From NCBI GenBank assembly GCA_019309605.1, contig JAFDFW010000010.1, positions 1 to 24,268 on the forward strand: a stretch of 24,268 bases of DNA, given 5' to 3'. The position numbers and the translations under genes were made by a program. Positions 1 to 8,431 of the stretch are shown one piece after another (the stretch's first letter is position 1; each line of letters starts with the position of its first letter). The stretch is from Deltaproteobacteria bacterium (GTDB lineage Bacteria > Myxococcota_A > Polyangia > Polyangiales > Houyiibacteriaceae). The notes below the pieces were generated by a model. The model was not told where the DNA came from, searched no databases, and saw nothing but the letters and a program-made list of their open reading frames with translations.

Positions 1-40
1 CCAGTATGACCGTCCACCCCGGAGCGGGCAACCTAGCCGC

Positions 41-1255
41 CTAGCGACCTAGCAAGTACGAAGCGATGCCCGAGGCAATGCCATCGGCGAGCGCCCGGCG
101 ATAGTTACGGTGGGTTAGCGCACGCGCCTCAGGCTCGTAGGTCAGAAAAGACGCCTCCAGCAGTACAGAGGGCATCCGGGCGCCCACCAGCACGTAGAAC
201 ATGGCCTGCCGCACGCCGCGATCCGAAAGCTTCGGGAGAACCGAGCGGCCCCGCTTCAGGGTGTGGCGCTGGATCTTGCCGGCCAGCGTCCGGGAGCCTT
301 TAGCTTGGGTCCGCCGATGGTGCTTCGCGAGCAGGCTCTGGATTCCGGTCACCTCCGCCACCCGCGTTCCGTTCTCTCGTGCGGCGAGTCGCAGCGCCTG
401 CCGGTTGTTTGTCGTGTCGAGCACGAAGGTGGTCACGCCACCTTTTCGGACAGGCTCCGAGCTCGCGTTCAAATGGATCGACACGAACGCGTCTGCTTCC
501 ATCGCATTGGCAAGGGCGCACCGTTCTTCGAGCGATAGATCGACGTCAGTCGACCGCGTGAGCATGACGCGCACGCGAGGCATGATCGCACTCAGCCGAC
601 TTGCCGTGAGCTCGGCCAAATCGAGCGCCACCTGCGACTCGACGAGGCCGTGTCGCTCATTCGCCGCGCCCGGCTCGCGACCCCCGTGCCCGGGGTCCAG
701 CACGACGAGCGGCCGTCGCTTCTGGCGCAATCGGCTTACGGCGCTGACGTCGACGACAATTCGATACGGGTCCGTGAGATAGAACAGTCGCCCGGTCGCC
801 CCCGGCTGCAGGTCGAGCACGACGCGGGGATTGGGGGTGGCCAGCCGCACCCGCCGCAACCCACCTCGCTCGACGAACTGGGAAACGGGCACGCCGGCGC
901 CCCACTCGACATCTTCGAGCTCGATCGCAATTCGCGCCGGCAGCATGCCATTGGCCGGGAGCTGTTTCTGCCGGAACAGCGGGGCGCCTTCGAAGAGAAG
1001 GACCACCCGAGCCCCGGCCGCATCGTCGGTTGCCGCGCCGTACACGTCGATGCGCACCAATTGCGCTTTGTCGCGGTCAGCCTTGGAGGGCTCTGGAAGC
1101 TCGGGTAGCGGCTCAGGTAGAGCGCGATCGGGGCTCGGAGACGAGTCACCCTGGCAACTCGCGGCAACCAGAAGCAGCCCGAACAGATAGAGTCTCGATG
1201 TGTTCGTCCTGCCCTGAATGCAAGCGTGTTTACGCGACGACCCCACGACCGTCAA
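41..1255 (-). CDS. N-acetylmuramoyl-L-alanine amidase, AMIN + amidase_3, putative lipoprotein
   Basis: A zinc amidase that would cut the bond between MurNAc and the stem peptide in peptidoglycan, in the periplasm, as AmiA/B/C do in cell separation. A hydrophobic segment (about residues 22-33) ends in VAASC with Cys34, a lipobox-like site, so the protein is probably lipid-anchored. A Pro-rich linker follows, then an AMIN-type beta domain (about 65-170), which in this family targets the septum or peptidoglycan. The catalytic domain starts at about 183. The zinc/catalytic set is visible as His190 (in DPGHGG), Glu206, His261 (in SIHLNAS) and Glu367 (in LLEASF). The start is uncertain: the first in-frame codon is TTG at 1255, a GTG lies at 1246, there is no ATG before the signal segment, and no clear Shine-Dalgarno is seen. 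It is divergent from purM. The family call is firm; the exact paralogue (AmiA/B/C) is not. Confidence 0.9.
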   Translation of the reverse strand: MTVVGSSRKHACIQGRTNTSRLYLFGLLLVAASCQGDSSPSPDRALPEPLPELPEPSKADRDKAQLVRIDVYGAATDDAAGARVVLLFEGAPLFRQKQLPANGMLPARIAIELEDVEWGAGVPVSQFVERGGLRRVRLATPNPRVVLDLQPGATGRLFYLTDPYRIVVDVSAVSRLRQKRRPLVVLDPGHGGREPGAANERHGLVESQVALDLAELTASRLSAIMPRVRVMLTRSTDVDLSLEERCALANAMEADAFVSIHLNASSEPVRKGGVTTFVLDTTNNRQALRLAARENGTRVAEVTGIQSLLAKHHRRTQAKGSRTLAGKIQRHTLKRGRSVLPKLSDRGVRQAMFYVLVGARMPSVLLEASFLTYEPEARALTHRNYRRALADGIASGIASYLLGR

Positions 1256-1264
1256 CGGAGCGCC

Positions 1265-1305
1265 GCTCGTTGACCCGCCCCAACCGATCGCCTAGCTTCC
1301 GCGGC
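1265..1305 (+). promoter_or_regulatory. candidate purM promoter, possibly leaderless
   Basis: TTGACC (1270-1275) and TAGCTT (1293-1298) are 17 bp apart. The -35 is good; the -10 is poor (3 of 6). The -10 ends 7 bp before the purM ATG, and no Shine-Dalgarno is seen, so a transcript from here would begin at or next to the start codon. This is pattern reading only. Confidence 0.3.
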
Positions 1306-2331
1306 ATGGCGGGCCTGACCTATCGCGATGCCGGTGTCGACATCGAAGCCGGCGAGCAACTCGTCGAACGGATCAAACCGCTCGCGCAATCAACTCGATC
1401 GGAGCACGTGCTCGGATCGCTCGGCGGCTTCGCTGGCCTCTGTTCGCTGCCGAGCGACATCGAGGACCCGGTGCTCGTCTCCGGAACCGACGGCGTCGGA
1501 ACCAAGTTGAAGCTGGCCTTCGAGCTTGGCCGCCACGACACCATCGGCATCGACCTCGTGGCAATGTGCATCAACGACATCATCACGGTAGGCGCGCGGC
1601 CGTTGTTTTTTCTGGACTACTTCGCGACGTCCAAGCTCGACGTGGACCAAGGCGAGGCCGTCGTGAAAGGCATCGCGGCAGGGTGTCGCCAAGCGGAGTG
1701 CGCGCTTCTCGGAGGCGAAACAGCCGAGCTACCAGGCTTCTACGCCTCAGGCGAATACGACTTGGCGGGCTTCGCGGTGGGTGTCGTCAGCCGCAAAGAC
1801 ATCATCGACGGCAAGGCGGCTCGGTTGGGCGACCAAGTGGTCGGGGTCGCGTCCTCCGGGTTGCACTCGAACGGGTTCTCGTTGGCCAGGCGCGCTCTCT
1901 TGGGCGGCGATTCGCCGCTCTCGCTCAACGACCCGTTCGCGGCGGGAGGAACCCTTGGCGACGCGCTGCTCCGCCCCACGAAAATCTACGTAAAGGCAGC
2001 GCAAGTCGCGCTCGAGCACGGCGTACACGCCATGTGTCACATCACGGGCGGCGGCCTCCCGGAAAACCTCCCCCGGGTCACCCCTGACGGCCTTGGAATC
2101 GCCATCGATCTGAGCTCCTGGGCGCCCGGTCCCCTCTTTGCTCTCATCCAGGAACGAGGCAGCGTGGCGGACGCGGAAATGCGGCGCACCTTCAACATGG
2201 GCGTCGGCTTCACGATGGTCGTCGCCCCCGAACGCGCGTCGAGTCTGGTCGACGCGCTCAACGCGAGTGGCGAACGCGCATTCGTCATGGGCGAGGTGAC
2301 CAACCGCGAAGGTGTGTCCTTCTCGGCGTAG
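1306..2331 (+). CDS. purM: Phosphoribosylformylglycinamidine cyclo-ligase (AIR synthetase)
   Basis: Makes aminoimidazole ribonucleotide (AIR) from FGAM with ATP, step five of purine synthesis in the cytosol. The protein is 341 residues, close to the usual ~345. The PurM signature is clear: SGTDGVGTKLKLAF at about 59-72, then GIDLVAMCINDIITVGARPL at 81-100, the nucleotide and substrate region of the AIRS fold. A Gly-rich HITGGGLPENLPR segment marks the C-terminal AIRS domain. The open frame extends upstream to 1030, but the ATG at 1306 gives the family-like N-terminus (MAGLTYRDAGVDI) and avoids overlap with the divergent amidase gene. purN follows after 8 bp, so the two are very likely co-transcribed. 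Confidence 0.97.
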   Translation: MAGLTYRDAGVDIEAGEQLVERIKPLAQSTRSEHVLGSLGGFAGLCSLPSDIEDPVLVSGTDGVGTKLKLAFELGRHDTIGIDLVAMCINDIITVGARPLFFLDYFATSKLDVDQGEAVVKGIAAGCRQAECALLGGETAELPGFYASGEYDLAGFAVGVVSRKDIIDGKAARLGDQVVGVASSGLHSNGFSLARRALLGGDSPLSLNDPFAAGGTLGDALLRPTKIYVKAAQVALEHGVHAMCHITGGGLPENLPRVTPDGLGIAIDLSSWAPGPLFALIQERGSVADAEMRRTFNMGVGFTMVVAPERASSLVDALNASGERAFVMGEVTNREGVSFSA

Positions 2332-2339
2332 GGTTCCGC

Positions 2340-2978
2340 ATGGACGTAGTTGTTCTCGTTTCTGGTCGCGGCTCCAACTTGAGAGCGATCTGCAGTGCGA
2401 TCGACGTGGGCACTTGCGCCGCGCACGTCGTGGGAGTCGTCTCAGATCGAAAGAAGGCCGCCGCGTTGGAGTTCGCCGATGCGCGAGGGATTCCAACGCG
2501 GGTCGTTTCACTCCGCAAAGGTGACGATCGCGATGCCTGGAACGAATCGCTTGCCGCGGACGTAGCCGAGCTGAAACCTGATCTGATCGTGTTGGCGGGG
2601 TTCATGCGGGTACTGGGCTCGCCATTGCTCGAGCGGTTTCCCGGTCGGATCATTAATGTCCACCCCGCCCTGCTCCCTTCGTTCCCTGGGCACAGCGGGC
2701 CGCAAGACGCGCTCGACGGCGGCGTGCGCATCAGCGGGTGCACGGTACACATCGTCGATGCGGGCGTCGACACCGGTCCAATCCTCGCGCAAGCCGCAGT
2801 TCCGGTGCTCGCGGACGACACGGCGGATACCCTTCACGCGCGCATCCAGGCTCATGAGCATCGGCTCCTCCCAATCGTGATTCACCAGATCGCGATCGGA
2901 GCGATCACGCTCGACCCATTGACCGTGAGCACGGCAGTCGCGGACCCCTCTCAATCGCTGTCCGTCCCGGACGCTTAG
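2340..2978 (+). CDS. purN: Phosphoribosylglycinamide formyltransferase (GART)
   Basis: Transfers a formyl group from 10-formyl-THF to GAR, step three of purine synthesis. It has 212 residues, the normal size. The N-terminal VSGRGSNL (7-14) is the phosphate-binding loop. The catalytic triad known from E. coli PurN falls at the same numbers here: Asn106 and His108 in INVHPALLPSFPG, and Asp144 in VDTGPI. His137 in the TVHIVD strand is also kept. It sits 8 bp behind purM and 4 bp ahead of the next gene. The C-terminal tail after about residue 185 is less conserved and rich in Ser/Thr/Val, with no evident function. Confidence 0.96.
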   Translation: MDVVVLVSGRGSNLRAICSAIDVGTCAAHVVGVVSDRKKAAALEFADARGIPTRVVSLRKGDDRDAWNESLAADVAELKPDLIVLAGFMRVLGSPLLERFPGRIINVHPALLPSFPGHSGPQDALDGGVRISGCTVHIVDAGVDTGPILAQAAVPVLADDTADTLHARIQAHEHRLLPIVIHQIAIGAITLDPLTVSTAVADPSQSLSVPDA

Positions 2979-2982
2979 ACCC

Positions 2983-4506
2983 GTGCCGACCAGCTTCTAC
3001 GACGTTGTCGTCCTCGGAACATATCTCGAGCCGCTCGTGTGTGCAGCGCTGCTCGCGCGTGAAGGTCTACGGGTGTTGGTACTTGGCCAAGGGGTGCCCG
3101 AACCCTCGTACACGCTGGGAGGCGTCGACGTGGAGTCACACGGACTGACGATCACCGGCGCGCAGAGCCCCATCGTCCAGAACACCTTGGATGAGCTCGC
3201 GCTCCGACAGGACGTTCGCCAACGTCTGGTGGATCGGAGCAGTGTCTTTCAGCTGCTGCTTCCGGAGCATCGAGTCAGCGTTTACCCCGAGGCCGACAAG
3301 TGGCTCGCCGAGCTGGCGCGGGAGCTCCCCAGCCTGGGACGCCAAGCTGCGGACGTCACTCGGACGCTAGGCGAGGTGCGCAGCGAACTCGACGCTGTGG
3401 TGGGCCGCGGGATGGTCTGGCCGCCGGAAACCTTCCTAGAGCGTCAGCAATTCTCATTGGCCACGACGACGCAACGCTACGACCGGCAGGGGCAAGGTTG
3501 GACATCGTGGAACCAACTTGCCATGAGGCATCCGCTGCGCACCGCGTTCGAAGCGGTCCTTCCCCATGTCTCGGGGTTGCTCCCTGCGCAGCACTCCGAT
3601 GCCACTCGCGCGCGGTTACACGGGCACATTCTGTCGGGAGTGACGGAGCTCACGGGTGGTTGGACGTGGTTCCGCGAGGCGCTGTTTGCGCGCGTTCGTT
3701 CTTGGGGGAGCGATGTCAGACCGCGCGACCGGGCAGAGACCCTTCGCCACGAGGGCCGAGCCGGTCACACAATTCGACTCGCGCGGACCGACGAAGAGAT
3801 CGGCTGCTCTCACGTGGTGCACGGCACGCCAATCGGCGAACTATCCCAACTGCTACCCGAGCGCGCGCCAATGACCCCAATGTTCGAGCGAGTCGGTGAG
3901 CCTCGATCTCGAGCGTATCGCAGCTCGGTGCACGTACTCGTCGACAAGCGGGGAATTCCTGACGCCCTCGAACCACTCGCCTTGCTGTGCACCAGTGAAA
4001 CCAATCATGAGAAGGCGTTCTTGGTGCGGAGCCGGGATATCGACGAACAGCGAGTCTTGCTCACGGCAACCCGCCTGATCGAAGAGCATCTGATCGACAC
4101 CGGGTCGTCGCCGCTGCGCTTCGTACGCGAAGAAGCCTTGGATGCTATCCGCAGCGTCGTTCCGTTCTTCGACGAGCACGCGATTTGGGTTGATAGCCCT
4201 CACGACGGCCTGCCTCCGCGAGCGCTCCGCGATGACACGGAGCTTCCGTGCAGTGACCCTTGGACGAGAGGGCCGTACACGATGAAAGCGGTGTACGAAT
4301 ATCCGACGCGGCGAGCACTCGGCGTGTGTGCGCTGCCCACACGCACCCCCGTACGGGGAGTGTTTCTCTGCAACGAGCAGGTGGCGCCCGGCCTCGGTTT
4401 CGAGGGTTCCTTTCTCACCGCGACATCCGTCGCGAAAATCATCGGGTCGGAATACCGCAAACAGGACTGGTTGCGGCGGGGCCCCTGGGCGCGCCGCAGC
4501 GTTTAG
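2983..4506 (+). CDS. COG1233-like NAD(P)/FAD-dependent oxidoreductase, cofactor motif degenerate
   Basis: 507 residues starting at GTG, 4 bp after purN, so probably its operon partner. The N-terminus has the beta-alpha-beta pattern of a dinucleotide fold (DVVVLGTYLEPLVCAALL, about 7-24, then RVLVLG). The C-terminus has the PGLGFEGSFLTATSVA pattern (about residue 470), like the closing FAD-contact motif of the phytoene desaturase/amine oxidase group. The usual GxGxxG is replaced by G-T-Y-L-E-P, so FAD or NAD binding is not assured. The substrate is unknown and nothing ties it to purines apart from position. No signal peptide or membrane span is evident. It could be a catalytically altered relative of carotenoid desaturases or isomerases. 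The family-level call is moderate and the function unknown. Confidence 0.7.
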   Translation: MPTSFYDVVVLGTYLEPLVCAALLAREGLRVLVLGQGVPEPSYTLGGVDVESHGLTITGAQSPIVQNTLDELALRQDVRQRLVDRSSVFQLLLPEHRVSVYPEADKWLAELARELPSLGRQAADVTRTLGEVRSELDAVVGRGMVWPPETFLERQQFSLATTTQRYDRQGQGWTSWNQLAMRHPLRTAFEAVLPHVSGLLPAQHSDATRARLHGHILSGVTELTGGWTWFREALFARVRSWGSDVRPRDRAETLRHEGRAGHTIRLARTDEEIGCSHVVHGTPIGELSQLLPERAPMTPMFERVGEPRSRAYRSSVHVLVDKRGIPDALEPLALLCTSETNHEKAFLVRSRDIDEQRVLLTATRLIEEHLIDTGSSPLRFVREEALDAIRSVVPFFDEHAIWVDSPHDGLPPRALRDDTELPCSDPWTRGPYTMKAVYEYPTRRALGVCALPTRTPVRGVFLCNEQVAPGLGFEGSFLTATSVAKIIGSEYRKQDWLRRGPWARRSV

Positions 4507-4546
4507 GGCACATGGCTTAGTGCTCTGGTATGCTTGGGCACATGGC
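4506..4546 (+). repeat. 11-bp direct repeat around the pilT start
   Basis: GGGCACATGGC occurs at 4506-4516 and again at 4536-4546, exactly 30 bp apart. The second copy contains the in-frame ATG at 4542, a possible pilT start; the first contains ATG-GCT-TAG, a two-codon dead end. It may be a small duplication of the start region or a pair of binding sites on the same helix face. No known operator is recognised. Confidence 0.5.
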
Positions 4547-5669
4547 AGCACCCCAGGAGGCACCGAGACTCACACTTCGGCAGTTGCTTCGACTCATGGT
4601 CGAACGCGGCGCTTCCGACTTGCACATCACCACGGGGTCACCGCCTCAGTTGCGCATCGATGGCTCCCTGGTTCCTCTGCGCACGCCGCCTCTGACACCG
4701 CGTGAAAGCAAGACGCTTTGCTACGAGGTCATGACTGAAGACCAGCGTTTGCGGTTTGAAAAGGGCCACGAGATCGACTTCTCATTCGGAGTCAAATCAC
4801 TGTCGCGCTTCCGATCCAACGTCTTCCTGCAGCGAGGCGCTGTCTCCGGCGCGTTCCGTGCAATCCCATTCGAGATTCGACCTCTGTCCGAGCTCGGGAT
4901 GCCGCCGATCGTCGAAGAGCTCTGCTCCCGGCCGCGCGGGTTGGTCTTGGTCACGGGCCCGACCGGCTCCGGCAAGTCGACCACGCTGGCTTCAATGATC
5001 GACAAGATCAACTCCGAGAACCGTCATCACATCGTGACCGTCGAGGATCCGATCGAATTTCTCCATTCGAACAAGCTTTGTGTCGTGAACCAGCGAGAGG
5101 TTGGTGCCGACACCTCCAGTTTCAAGGACGCGCTCAAATACGCTCTGCGTCAGGACCCGGACGTCGTTCTCATCGGCGAGATGCGAGACCTCGAAACGAT
5201 CGAAGCGGCGCTGACCATTTCTGAAACGGGCCACTTGGTGTTTGCGACCTTGCACACCAACACCGCGGTGCAGTCGATCAACCGTATCATCGACGTGTTC
5301 CCTTCCGGCCAGCAGAGTCAGATCCGCGCTCAGTTGTCATTCGTGCTTCAAGGAGTGCTGAGTCAGATGCTGCTGCCGCGTGCGGACGGGCCGGGCCGGG
5401 CCATGGCTTGTGAGGCCCTCGTCCCCAACGCTGCCATTCGAAATCTCATTCGCGAAGACAAGATCCATCAGATGTACGGGATCATGCAGACCGGCCAGGG
5501 TACGTCCGGCATGCAAACGATGAATCAGTCGCTTCTGCACCTGGTTGCGCACGGCGCCCTCGATCGGGAACTCGCAGAGATTAGATCGCCCGAGCCCGAC
5601 GAATTCCGTCAAATGCTGATCCATTTAGACCAAAAGGGTTATCAGCAGGCGATTCGGGGCGGCGGCTGA
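4530..5669 (+). CDS. pilT: Type IV pilus retraction ATPase
   Basis: A hexameric AAA+-like secretion ATPase that powers pilus retraction and twitching or social gliding, at the cytoplasmic face of the pilus machine. The protein has 379 residues, slightly longer than classic PilT (~345-370). Walker A GPTGSGKST is at 143-151 (Lys149), followed by the Asp box (TVEDPIEF), Walker B VVLIGEMRD and a His box (ATLHTNTA). The AIRNLIRE motif at 302-309 is the retraction signature of PilT, which separates it from PilB and PilU. The start may be ATG 4530 or ATG 4542; neither has a strong Shine-Dalgarno. In Myxococcus pilT lies directly before pilC; here two other genes lie between them. An AT-rich inverted repeat follows the stop. 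Confidence 0.97.
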   Translation: MLGHMAAPQEAPRLTLRQLLRLMVERGASDLHITTGSPPQLRIDGSLVPLRTPPLTPRESKTLCYEVMTEDQRLRFEKGHEIDFSFGVKSLSRFRSNVFLQRGAVSGAFRAIPFEIRPLSELGMPPIVEELCSRPRGLVLVTGPTGSGKSTTLASMIDKINSENRHHIVTVEDPIEFLHSNKLCVVNQREVGADTSSFKDALKYALRQDPDVVLIGEMRDLETIEAALTISETGHLVFATLHTNTAVQSINRIIDVFPSGQQSQIRAQLSFVLQGVLSQMLLPRADGPGRAMACEALVPNAAIRNLIREDKIHQMYGIMQTGQGTSGMQTMNQSLLHLVAHGALDRELAEIRSPEPDEFRQMLIHLDQKGYQQAIRGGG

Positions 5670-5676
5670 TTCGGCT

Positions 5677-5710
5677 TCCCGCCAGATTTTTATTATTGTT
5701 AATGGCGGGA
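5677..5710 (+). promoter_or_regulatory. AT-rich stem-loop between pilT and the next gene
   Basis: TCCCGCCA (5677-5684) and TGGCGGGA (5703-5710) form a perfect 8-bp inverted repeat. The 18-nt loop is almost all A/T and includes TATTAT (5691-5696), a 5-of-6 match to a -10 box. In this GC-rich DNA the loop stands out. It could be an operator, a promoter with a flanking palindrome, or a processing hairpin that separates pilT mRNA from the downstream genes. The lack of a T-run after the stem argues against a simple terminator for the plus strand. Confidence 0.5.
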
Positions 5711-5715
5711 TTTAG

Positions 5716-6699
5716 GTGATGGGAACCACAACCAAAAGCCAGCGATGGATTCCAGCGCTCGCTTTCACAGTTTGCTTGCTATTTTCTGCTGTGGCCGCAG
5801 CTGAGAGCTCGGAGCCAGATGCGCAACGCATCTCGGTCGAAGAGCGCGAGAAAGCCGCCGACGCGTATGACCAAGGGACGTCCGCTTACCTATCGGAGCG
5901 CTACGAGCTCGCAGCCCATTGGTTCGAACGAGCGTATCGTTTGGTGCCTACCTCCACTGCGTTGCTGCAAGCCGTCCGCGCGCACCACAAGGCGGGCAAC
6001 TCGATTCGAGCCGCCAATCTCGCGCTGAGACTGCGAGACGAGTATCCGTCGGATGTGCGTTCGAAGCAGATCGCCGAGACTGTGATCGATGCGGTGCAAC
6101 CGACCAGCCTTCTCGTCCAAGCCGAATGCGAAAAGGAATGCACCCTCGAGCTCGACGGCGCCCTGGTCCAACATCCCACGTTCTTCGTGACGCCCGCTGT
6201 GGAGCATTCACTCAAGGCTGGTTTCGACAACGGCGAGACATCGACCTTCGTGCAAGGCGCGGCGGGAACCCTCAAGAAGGTAACGCTGGCCGCACCCGCA
6301 CCCCCGCCTCCGCCACCGGTCCCGCGATGGGCTTTCTTCTCCTCGCTCGGCGCAACTGTTGCCTTGGGTGCGGTCACCGTATGGTCGGGAATCGATGCCA
6401 ACAAAGGAGTGAACGCGTATGAGTCGGCTGCGCGAAGCGCGAGCTCACCGGGTATCAATAACGGCGGATCCCCAACTCCGCAGGAACAAGCCCAATCGCT
6501 GCTCGACGCGGGTCGCGAGAAAGAGAGGCGGACCAACATCCTCATCGGTGTCACTGCAGGAATGGCGGCAACCACGGCCGTTCTGGGCGTATTCACCAAC
6601 TGGAAGGGCGAGTCTCGCGACGCCACTTCCAAACGCATCGAGCCCTCGATCGGCGTGAGCACAAAGGGCGGCGCCTTGACGATCAAGGGACGCTTTTGA
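5716..6699 (+). CDS. Exported TPR-like protein with C-terminal membrane segments
   Basis: About 327 residues. The first ~30 residues form a signal peptide ending around AVAAAES. Residues ~35-130 are helical with a TPR-like pattern (EKAADAYDQGTSAYLSERYELAAHWF-type helices). A small beta region with two Cys (AECEKECTLELDG, about 137-150) resembles the PEGA-like repeats found in myxobacterial envelope proteins. After an Ala/Pro linker come two hydrophobic spans (about 202-225 and 274-294). The start may be GTG 5716 or ATG 5719. The stop codon shares its final A with the ATG of the kinase gene (TGATG), so translation is probably coupled. No specific function is recognised; a role near the kinase and pilus is inference from position. 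Confidence 0.75.
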   Translation: MMGTTTKSQRWIPALAFTVCLLFSAVAAAESSEPDAQRISVEEREKAADAYDQGTSAYLSERYELAAHWFERAYRLVPTSTALLQAVRAHHKAGNSIRAANLALRLRDEYPSDVRSKQIAETVIDAVQPTSLLVQAECEKECTLELDGALVQHPTFFVTPAVEHSLKAGFDNGETSTFVQGAAGTLKKVTLAAPAPPPPPPVPRWAFFSSLGATVALGAVTVWSGIDANKGVNAYESAARSASSPGINNGGSPTPQEQAQSLLDAGREKERRTNILIGVTAGMAATTAVLGVFTNWKGESRDATSKRIEPSIGVSTKGGALTIKGRF

Positions 6700-8327
6700 T
6701 GAACTCCCGCGCCAGCGCACCAGGGCGCGAGCGGCTCTCTCGACCCATGGCAGGTCGGCAGCTCGGCCGCTACGAGATCCTGACGCAGCTGGCATCTGGC
6801 GGAATGGCATCGGTGTACATTGCACGCGCACAAGGCGTCGCGGGCTTCGAGAGGCTCGTCGCCATCAAGGTGCTGCATCCTCACCTCGCGTACGAGCAGG
6901 AATTCATTTCGATGTTCCTCGACGAGGCGCGCCTCGCCGCCGGGATCCGCCACATGAACGTGGTGCCCACGCTCGACGTCAGTGACAGTCCCGGCGACGG
7001 ATACTTCCTCGTGATGGAGTATATCGAGGGCGATCACCTCGGTGCCCTTCTCGGTCGCGCAGCCAAGAAAGGCGAAAGGCTTCCTCGGCCGTTCGTGTGT
7101 CGGGTGCTCGTCGATACCTTGCAGGGGCTCGGCGCTGCTCACCGCCTCACCGACGAGCATGGAACGCCGCTCAAGCTCGTCCACCGCGACGTTTCGCCTC
7201 ACAACATCCTGATCGGGACCGACGGCATCGCCCGGCTCACCGACTTCGGCGTGGCGAAGGCCGACGTACGAATGGCATCGACGCGGACCGGCCAATTCAA
7301 GGGGAAGCTCTCGTACATGGCGCCCGAACAAGCATCATCAAACGAAACCGACCAACGCTCCGACCTGTTCAGCGTCGGGATCATTCTTTGGGAGTCCCTG
7401 ACCGGCAGGCGCCTCTTCAAGGGCGAATCCAATGCCGCCACACTCAACAAATTGCTCAACGACACGATCGTCAAGCCGTCCGATCTCTGGCCAGATCTCG
7501 AGCCATTCGACGACGTAGTGATGAAGGCCTTGAGCCGCAATCCCGCCGGCCGATTTCAAACCGCGGACGAATTTGGTGAGGCGCTCGATGACGCGGCCGG
7601 TCGCACCGGAGTGGCCAAGACGCGCGACGTCGCCGAGGTGGTTCAGGCCTTGGACGCCGAGAAGCTGCAGGATGAGCGTCAGCGGGTGCGCGATTCCATC
7701 GAGATGCTTGGGCGTGCTGAGATCGCGGCATCGCAGGTTCCGATGCCGCGTGAAGGTACGGCCACCCGGAGTCAGACCTACAATCGAAATATCGGCACCG
7801 GCTCGTACGTGCACGGTAGCGTCTCGGGAGTTCTCAGCGACGGCACACCGGTCGTGGTGCGGACCGCCGCGGCGGACTCCAGCGCCTTGAGGTGGTTCGT
7901 GATGGTTCTTGCCGTCGCCGTCTTCTTGTACGCCGGCTTCCTGGTATGGCAGCTCTTGCATTCCCCTGGAACACGGGGACCTGCGGACCGAACCCCGGCC
8001 GTAGAGGTCGACCAGGCTCCCTCTAGCCCTCCGGCTGGCCCTCCGGCGGAAGCGGTCGCCGTCGAGCCAGTCGAGGCGGGATCGGAAGCTGTAGATGCAG
8101 AGAACGCGGCTTCTCCGTCGCAAGAAGCCAAGAGGGCACCAGAAACCAAGAGCGGGGCTGTATCACGGAAGCCTCGCCGACGACGAGCTCGCCCGGCGAG
8201 CCAGCGCGCCGCGAAACCTGCTCCAGAGCCGGCAAAGCCCGCAAAGAAGGCGGCCCCGCCTCCGCCCGCGCCCGCACCCAAGGCGGATCCGGTCGACATC
8301 GACATCCAGAACCCATACCGGAACTAG
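6699..8327 (+). CDS. Membrane Ser/Thr protein kinase (Hanks type)
   Basis: 542 residues from ATG 6699 (a TTG just upstream is less likely). The kinase domain spans about 24-290: Gly loop LASGGMASVY, catalytic Lys57 (VAIKVL), catalytic loop HRDVSPHN with Asp164, DFG at 182-184, and an APE-like MAPEQ. All key residues are present, so it should be active. VSPHN in place of the LKPEN form is common in myxobacterial kinases. One membrane span (about 399-420) is followed by an Ala/Pro-rich outer tail with a basic patch and no recognised sensor domain. It is coupled to the upstream TPR-like gene and lies between pilT and pilC, so pilus control is a reasonable but untested idea. Confidence 0.93.
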   Translation: MNSRASAPGRERLSRPMAGRQLGRYEILTQLASGGMASVYIARAQGVAGFERLVAIKVLHPHLAYEQEFISMFLDEARLAAGIRHMNVVPTLDVSDSPGDGYFLVMEYIEGDHLGALLGRAAKKGERLPRPFVCRVLVDTLQGLGAAHRLTDEHGTPLKLVHRDVSPHNILIGTDGIARLTDFGVAKADVRMASTRTGQFKGKLSYMAPEQASSNETDQRSDLFSVGIILWESLTGRRLFKGESNAATLNKLLNDTIVKPSDLWPDLEPFDDVVMKALSRNPAGRFQTADEFGEALDDAAGRTGVAKTRDVAEVVQALDAEKLQDERQRVRDSIEMLGRAEIAASQVPMPREGTATRSQTYNRNIGTGSYVHGSVSGVLSDGTPVVVRTAAADSSALRWFVMVLAVAVFLYAGFLVWQLLHSPGTRGPADRTPAVEVDQAPSSPPAGPPAEAVAVEPVEAGSEAVDAENAASPSQEAKRAPETKSGAVSRKPRRRRARPASQRAAKPAPEPAKPAKKAAPPPPAPAPKADPVDIDIQNPYRN

Positions 8328-8364
8328 CCCGGCGGGCGGCAGCCACAACGGAATTACGCCTCCC

Positions 8365-8431
8365 TTTTGACCACGCGATCCCAGATCAGCTAGGATTTTG
8401 AAGGACCCAGAGGGGATCGGGCGGAGAATTC
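8365..8431 (+). promoter_or_regulatory. candidate promoter and ribosome site for pilC
   Basis: The 104 bp between the kinase stop and pilC hold TTGACC (8367-8372) and TAGGAT (8391-8396), 18 bp apart, a fair sigma-70-like pair. A GGAG at about 8422-8425 sits well ahead of the pilC ATG at 8432. This suggests pilC-pilS can be transcribed separately from pilT and the kinase. Pattern only. Confidence 0.4.

Noticed and set aside
1030..1305. N-terminal extension of purM to 1030
   Set aside because: Overlaps the divergent amidase gene and has no PurM similarity; ATG 1306 fits family length.
1747..2511. 254-codon minus-strand frame over purM/purN
   Set aside because: Purely antisense to two strong enzyme genes; no motif.
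4506..4546. sigma-54 promoter before pilT
   Set aside because: No GG/GC pair at the needed -24/-12 spacing could be placed convincingly.
5901..7331. 476-codon open frame on the minus strand
   Set aside because: It lies across the TPR-like and kinase genes; no domain pattern, and GC-rich DNA often leaves antisense frames open.
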